Below are positions 59,757 to 64,000 of a stretch of 64,000 nucleotides of DNA, in pieces. The notes below the pieces were generated by a model. It did no database searches. It was not told the origin of the DNA and saw only the letters and a program-made list of their open reading frames with translations. The stretch lies in assembly GCF_030124175.1 (NCBI RefSeq), contig NZ_JASKMT010000002.1, positions 248,001 through 312,000 of the forward strand, given 5' to 3'. Origin of the DNA: Streptomyces sp. 549. GTDB taxonomy: Bacteria; Actinomycetota; Actinomycetes; Streptomycetales; Streptomycetaceae. Positions within the stretch are counted from its first letter, which is position 1. Each line of letters starts with the position of its first letter. The translations under genes and the position numbers were made by a program.

Positions 59757-62039
59757 GTGCCCGCCCCTGCCCACCCACCCGCCGACCCCGGGACCGCCCC
59801 CACTCCCGCACCTGCCGCACCTGCCGGGAGCGACGCCCCCGCTGCGCCCCGGCCCCGCACCGACACCGCACCCGCGCACGGGCCCGACGAACCGGCTCCC
59901 GCGCCCGGCGGACCGCTGGAGCGCGAGCGCGCGCACCTCGCGGCGTCCCGCGCCGCGCTGCGCGCCATGCGGGCCGACGCGGCGGCGCTGGACATCAAGG
60001 ACGTCACCGCCAACTGGGTGAACGCGGAAGTCCTCCAGGCCGAGCTGGACAAGCGCATCACCTCGCTCGCCGACCTCGCGCACACCCCGCTGTTCTTCGG
60101 CCGCCTCGACTACCGCGCCGAGCCCGGCCCGGCGGCGCTGTCCGACGGGCACGCCCACCCCGACGGGCAGGTCCGGCCCACCGGGCAGGCCGAGGGCGAC
60201 ACCGGGAACCGCTTCTACATCGGCCGCCGGCATGTGCACGACGCCGACGGGGACCCGATGGTGGTCGACTGGCGGGCACCCGTCTCGCAGCCCTTCTACC
60301 GGGCCTCCCGGCGCGACCCGCTCGGCGTCGAACTGCGGCGCCGCTTCGGCTACACCGGTGGCGAACTGACCGCCTACGAGGACGAGCCCCTGGGCGCCCC
60401 TGCCGGAGGCGCCCCCGCTGGCGGCGACCCCACGGCTGGCGACACCGCCGCGGACGTGCGCGGCAGCGCCCTGCTCCAACGCGAGATCGAACGGCCCCGC
60501 GTCGGCCCGATGCGGGACATCGTCGCCACCATCCAGCCCGAGCAGGACCGCATCGTGCGGGCCGGGGTCGAGGGTTCGGTGTGCGTGCAGGGAGCGCCCG
60601 GCACCGGAAAGACGGCCGTCGGCCTGCACCGGGTGGCGTACCTGCTGTACGCGCACCGGGAGCGGCTGGCCCGCACCGGCACTCTCGTCATCGGGCCGAA
60701 CCGGTCGTTCCTGCACTACATCGAGCAGGTGCTGCCCGCGCTCGGCGAACTGGCGGTCCGGCAGTCCACCGTCGCCGACCTCGTGGCGCACGTGCCCGTC
60801 ACCGGCACCGACGACGCGCTCGCCGCCCGGCTCAAGGGTGACCCCCGGATGGCCGAGGTGCTGCGCCGCGCGGTCCGGTCCGGCGTGCGGCGGCCCACCG
60901 AACCGTGCGTCGTGGTGCGCGGCTCCCGCCGCTGGCGGGTGCCCGCCGACGAACTCGCCGCGCTCGTCGACGAACTGCTGGCCCGCGACATCCGCTACGG
61001 CGCCGCCCGCGACGCTCTGCCGCAGCGCATCGCGCACGCCGTGCTGGTCCGTATGGAGCAGTCGGGTGAGGCACCCGACGACCGGGTGCAGGACGCGGTG
61101 GCCCGCAACGCGGCCGTCAAGGCGACGGTCAAGGAGGTCTGGCCGGCCGTCGACCCGGCAAAGCTGGTGCTGCGGCTGCTCGGTGACGCCGACTTCCTCG
61201 CCGGGCAGGCCCACGGTGTGCTCGACGAGGACGAGCAGCGGGCGATCCGGTGGGCGAAGCCCGCCCGGAGCGTGCGGTCGGCCCGCTGGTCGGCGGCCGA
61301 CGCGGTGCTGATCGACGAGGCGGCCGACCTCGTCTCCCGCACCGGCTCACTCGGCCACGTCGTGCTGGACGAGGCGCAGGACCTGTCGCCCATGCAGTAC
61401 CGGGCGGTCGGCCGCCGGTGCAGCACCGGCTCGGTCACGGTCCTCGGCGACCTCGCCCAGGGCACCACCCCGTGGGCCACCGCCGACTGGGCCGAGGCGC
61501 TGCGCCACCTGGGCAAGCCCGACGCCGTCGTGGAGGAGCTGACCCGGGGCTTCCGCGTGCCGCGCCAGGTCATCGACTACGCCTCCCGGCTGCTCCCGGC
61601 GATCGCGCCCGGCCTGGCGCCCGCCACCTCCGTGCGCGAGTCGCCCGGCGACTTCGCCGTGCGCCCGTGCGACCCGGCACGGCTCGACGACGCCGTGCTC
61701 GCCGCCTGCCGGGAGGCGCTCACCCGGGAGGGCTCGGTCGGCCTGATCGCCGCCGACGCCCGCGTCCCGCAGCTCGCCGCCGCGCTCGACGCCGCCGGGC
61801 TGGGCCATCTGGAGCCCGGCACCGAGACCACCGCGTCGTCCCGGCTGACGCTGGTGCCCGCCACGCTCGCCAAGGGCCTGGAGTACGACCACGTGGTGCT
61901 CGACGAACCGGCCGCCGTCGTCGCGGGCGAGCCCGACGAGCGCACCGGGCTGCGCCGCCTGTACGTCGCCCTCACCCGTGCCGTCTCCGGCCTGGTGGTG
62001 GTCCACGCCGACCCGCTCCCGTCCCGGCTGGCCGGCTGA
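59757..62039 (+). CDS. HelD-family UvrD-like ATPase
   Basis: Superfamily 1 motor ATPase of 760 residues, related to HelD proteins that remove stalled RNA polymerase. A 50-residue Pro/Ala tail precedes an N-terminal coiled-coil arm (LERERAHLAASRAALRAMRADA, TANWVNAEVLQAELDKRI). Then comes the HelD-type domain PLFFGRLDYR, FYIGRRHVHDADGDPMVVDWRAPVSQPFYRA. Walker A is QGAPGTGKTAVGLHR, Walker B HVVLDEAQDLSPMQYRA, and the late motifs are TRGFRVPRQVIDYA, LAKGLEYDHVVLDEP and RRLYVALTRAVSGLVVVH. It is not the HelR rifamycin-linked type, whose N-terminal signatures differ. CCGGAGG 7 bases before the GTG. Confidence 0.88.
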   Translation: MPAPAHPPADPGTAPTPAPAAPAGSDAPAAPRPRTDTAPAHGPDEPAPAPGGPLERERAHLAASRAALRAMRADAAALDIKDVTANWVNAEVLQAELDKRITSLADLAHTPLFFGRLDYRAEPGPAALSDGHAHPDGQVRPTGQAEGDTGNRFYIGRRHVHDADGDPMVVDWRAPVSQPFYRASRRDPLGVELRRRFGYTGGELTAYEDEPLGAPAGGAPAGGDPTAGDTAADVRGSALLQREIERPRVGPMRDIVATIQPEQDRIVRAGVEGSVCVQGAPGTGKTAVGLHRVAYLLYAHRERLARTGTLVIGPNRSFLHYIEQVLPALGELAVRQSTVADLVAHVPVTGTDDALAARLKGDPRMAEVLRRAVRSGVRRPTEPCVVVRGSRRWRVPADELAALVDELLARDIRYGAARDALPQRIAHAVLVRMEQSGEAPDDRVQDAVARNAAVKATVKEVWPAVDPAKLVLRLLGDADFLAGQAHGVLDEDEQRAIRWAKPARSVRSARWSAADAVLIDEAADLVSRTGSLGHVVLDEAQDLSPMQYRAVGRRCSTGSVTVLGDLAQGTTPWATADWAEALRHLGKPDAVVEELTRGFRVPRQVIDYASRLLPAIAPGLAPATSVRESPGDFAVRPCDPARLDDAVLAACREALTREGSVGLIAADARVPQLAAALDAAGLGHLEPGTETTASSRLTLVPATLAKGLEYDHVVLDEPAAVVAGEPDERTGLRRLYVALTRAVSGLVVVHADPLPSRLAG

Positions 62040-62072
62040 CGCGCGGGCGGAGCTGCCGGGTGCACCTGCCGT

Positions 62073-62098
62073 CTGACGACCGGGCGTCCGGTCGTCAG
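62073..62098. terminator. bidirectional terminator between the HelD-like and RidA genes
   Basis: Perfect 11-base stem ctgacgaccgg/ccggtcgtcag with loop gcgt. It overlaps the last codon and stop of the minus-strand ridA-like gene. Confidence 0.85.
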
Positions 62099-62502
62099 TC
62101 CAGGACCGCGGTGGCCTCGATCTCCACCAGGTGCTCGGGCACGTCGAGCGCCGCGACGCCGATCAGGGTGGCCGGCGGCACCGGGGTGACGCCGAGCTTC
62201 GCGGACGCCCGGGCCGCTCCCTCCATGAACAGCGGCATCTTGTCGGGAGACCAGTCGGGGACGTAGACGGTCAGCCGAGCCACGTCGTGGAAGGAAGCGC
62301 CGACCTCCGCGAGAGCGGTGCCGACGTTGAGGTAGCACTGCTCGACCTGAGTGGCGAGATCGCCCTCGCCGACCGTGACTCCGTCGGCGTCCCAGGAGAC
62401 CTGCCCGGCGACGAAGACCAGTCGCGAACCGGTGGCGACCGCCACCTGCCGGTACGCGTCGATCTTCGGCAGTCCGTCGGGATTCACCAGGGTGATGGCC
62501 AT
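62095..62502 (-). CDS. RidA-family protein (enamine/imine deaminase-like)
   Basis: A 135-residue YjgF/RidA-type protein: TLVNPDGLPKIDAYRQVAVATGSRLVFVAGQVSWDADGVTVGEGDLATQVEQCYLNVGTALAEVGASFHDVARLTVYVPDW. In true RidA a conserved Arg near residue 105 binds the substrate; here the matching C-terminal block reads PPATLIGVAALDVPEHLVEIEATAVL, without the usual R before the V-A strand. This copy may belong to a non-RidA subgroup. GGAGG 8 bases before the ATG sets the start; the upstream open frame is unused. Confidence 0.9.
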   Translation of the reverse strand: MAITLVNPDGLPKIDAYRQVAVATGSRLVFVAGQVSWDADGVTVGEGDLATQVEQCYLNVGTALAEVGASFHDVARLTVYVPDWSPDKMPLFMEGAARASAKLGVTPVPPATLIGVAALDVPEHLVEIEATAVLD

Positions 62503-62727
62503 GCTGTCCGCCTCCTTGTTCACCACGGACCGGGACGCTCCCGGTCTCCAGTGGTTACTCAGAAACCGTAGGAGAGCAGCCGCTGACATGGAAGAACGCA
62601 CTTCTCCGTGACTGGGGAACCTGGCGGTGACCGTGCAGTTCACGGGCTCGCCCGGCAGGAGATGCGGACCTGGGGCGCATGGTCTCCACAGCGCGTGGCG
62701 GGCTTCTGCGAGACGTCTCCGTCTCCG

Positions 62728-64000
62728 TCACCGCCACGGCAGACGGAGCCACGGGCTCTCGGGGTCGGTGGTGAGCTGCCGGTGGGCGTCGAGCATCTCG
62801 GTGTACCAGGAGCCTGCCTCGTCCCGGTCGAAGTGCAGGCAGCGGCCCAGCACGTATCCCGCGGAGAACTCCTCCCAGGACTCGTAGGAGACCTGGCTCA
62901 CCCGTCCCGCTCGGACCAGTGCCCGCTCGGTCTCGGCCATGGTGCCGTACCGGGCGCCCAGGCCCCAGCGGGCCATCTTGGAGGCCCGCCCGTAGCACCA
63001 GGCCAGCACCGAGCGCACCTGGCCGTCCTCCGGCAGCAGCCCGTCGGCCCGGAACCGGGACTCGTACCGGGCGATCCGCCCGATCAGGTGCCGGGCCCGC
63101 CGCACCTCCCGGTCCAGCAGGTCCGCCCGGCCCAGGCCCGTTCCCCGGCCCAGGCCTGTCTCCCGTCCGCGGTCTGGCTCGGACTCCGGCTCGCGGCCGT
63201 GGGACGGACCGGCGGCCGGACCGCCGTCCGGCGCCGCGTCCGCGCCGTCCCCGTCCCCGGCTGTGGAACCCGCCCGTGCCCCCGCGGTCGGCGGTGCCGG
63301 GCGGGCGGAACGCCGCAAGGCGTACTCCGCCGCGTCCTGCCACTCCGCCACGCCCGGCGCCCGGCCGGTGGCCTGCGTCATCTGCTGCCGCAGCCTCAGC
63401 AGCACCTCCCACAGCGGGTCCAGCGACTCGCCCAGCAGCAGTTCCTCCAACCGGGCCAGCCAGGCGATCCGGTCGGTGATGCCCCACGCCTGCTCAAGCC
63501 GGTTCCGCTCGCCCGAGTACCCCCTGCCGTGCCAGGCCACGGCGTTCCACAGCGAGCCGTTGGAGACGCACAGCAGGGCGCCGCAGGCCAGCCCGTGCGC
63601 GAGTGGCCCGTCGAGCACGCCGCCCACCCGCAGGGTGCGCAGCATGGCCTGGCCCGAGGGCGCCTGCTCGGCGTGCGCCCGCCACTGCACGCGGTGGGCC
63701 ATCGTCCCCGGGAAGTACGCCTCACAGGGGGTGCCCGGGTTCACCGCCAGCCACCACCTGTCGCTCGGCCATGACGAGGCGAGGCTGCGCAGACTCTCGC
63801 CCTCGTACACGGGGTTGTCGCCCGGCACCGGCAGCATGCCGTCGGTGTAGTAGGCCATGCAATGGCTGCCGAGGGACTTGTTCCAGAACGGGTGGAGTTC
63901 AGCCTGGCGGACGGCGTCCACCGGTCCGCGGGGCGTGGCGAAGTACAGGTAGTGCGGAGCCAGCGCGTTGAAGTAGGCGGTCCAGTCGGCATGCTGCCGG
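62728..64000 (-). CDS. DUF1266-like protein, N-terminus outside the window
   Basis: The frame stays open to the window edge, so the 5' end is missing; about 423 residues are visible. The first part reads WTAYFNALAPHYLYF, then KSLGSHCMAYYTDGML and RWWLAVNPGTPCEAYFPGTMAHRVQWR. A low-complexity Gly/Asp/Pro/Arg linker follows near the middle. The C-terminal part, WCYGRASKMARWGLGARYGTMAETERALVRAGRVSQVSYESWEEFSAGYVLGR to LTTDPESPWLRLPW, has the pattern of DUF1266. Its function is not known. 62503-62727 before it shows only the ridA promoter region. Confidence 0.82.
   Translation of the reverse strand, partial: RQHADWTAYFNALAPHYLYFATPRGPVDAVRQAELHPFWNKSLGSHCMAYYTDGMLPVPGDNPVYEGESLRSLASSWPSDRWWLAVNPGTPCEAYFPGTMAHRVQWRAHAEQAPSGQAMLRTLRVGGVLDGPLAHGLACGALLCVSNGSLWNAVAWHGRGYSGERNRLEQAWGITDRIAWLARLEELLLGESLDPLWEVLLRLRQQMTQATGRAPGVAEWQDAAEYALRRSARPAPPTAGARAGSTAGDGDGADAAPDGGPAAGPSHGREPESEPDRGRETGLGRGTGLGRADLLDREVRRARHLIGRIARYESRFRADGLLPEDGQVRSVLAWCYGRASKMARWGLGARYGTMAETERALVRAGRVSQVSYESWEEFSAGYVLGRCLHFDRDEAGSWYTEMLDAHRQLTTDPESPWLRLPWR

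Noticed and set aside
59757..62039. Naming the ATPase HelR (rifamycin-resistance type)
   Set aside because: HelR proteins have a different N-terminal signature, and no rifamycin-associated element is seen upstream. HelD family is as far as the sequence goes.

Overview
This 64 kb window is high-GC actinobacterial chromosome and is almost certainly Streptomyces. The evidence is very GC-rich codon use, frequent GTG starts, WhiJ-type XRE/DUF397 gene pairs, a GroEL gene behind CIRCE elements, MsiK, a CdgB-like diguanylate cyclase and many DUF families typical of the genus. From memory, the gene order (cysS, rlmB, DoxX, msiK, terD, nagK-nagA, cdgB, otsB-otsA, thrC, csp, groEL, murQ-murR, HelD-like ATPase) parallels the S. 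coelicolor core stretch around SCO4235 to SCO4316. It reads as conserved core chromosome with small lineage-specific insertions, not as a mobile island. I found no integrase, transposase, phage gene or CRISPR array.

Layout. 1-7.3 kb: the 3' part of cysS, rlmB, a DoxX membrane protein, a sugar nucleotidyltransferase, a small exported protein, msiK with a structured leader, and tRNA-Thr(TGU). 7.4-12.6 kb: a large PH-like membrane protein, a D-2-hydroxyacid dehydrogenase, a two-gene permease pair behind a Zur-like operator, and a small conserved protein. 12.7-18.2 kb: the first WhiJ-type pair, a Ser/Thr kinase, a PGRP-type amidase, a short MltG and an unassigned protein. 18.3-30.5 kb: TerD, ArfB, nagK-nagA, a class II aldolase, a CBM35 protein, a CdgB-like cyclase, a flavin reductase, a SIS protein, a lone sugar-binding lipoprotein, DUF3263 and otsB. 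30.9-38.2 kb: otsA, a GpgS-like glycosyltransferase, SAM riboswitch plus thrC, a CysO-like carrier ending GGC, a cold-shock protein, and groEL with tandem CIRCE. 38.5-48.9 kb: two duplicated alanine/sodium symporters, a hydrolase, a mannosyltransferase, an F420-type oxidoreductase, an acetyltransferase, the second WhiJ-type pair with two small divergent genes, and another hydrolase. 49-64 kb: MerR/GyrI regulator, murR-murQ, several small unknowns, an ankyrin protein, a frameshifted small gene, an MFS exporter, VOC, DinB-like and HD proteins, cutC, a HelD-family ATPase, RidA and a DUF1266 protein running off the end.

How it works together. The strongest theme is amino-sugar and cell-wall recycling: MsiK (shared sugar-ABC ATPase), NagK/NagA, a sugar-binding lipoprotein, a SIS protein, MurQ/MurR, MltG and a PGRP amidase. 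DasR-like (dre) sequences lie upstream of msiK, nagKA and the lipoprotein, and a fourth spans the first codons of cutC. A second theme is trehalose and related glycosides (otsA, otsB, gpgS). Readable regulatory signals include a SAM-I riboswitch, two CIRCE elements, a perfect CRP-type palindrome before the c-di-GMP gene, a Zur-like 7-1-7 box and an RpiR-type palindrome. No obvious new multigene system stands out. The most interesting candidates are the encoded CysO-GGC proprotein, the cutC operator inside coding sequence, and the CRP site at cdgB.
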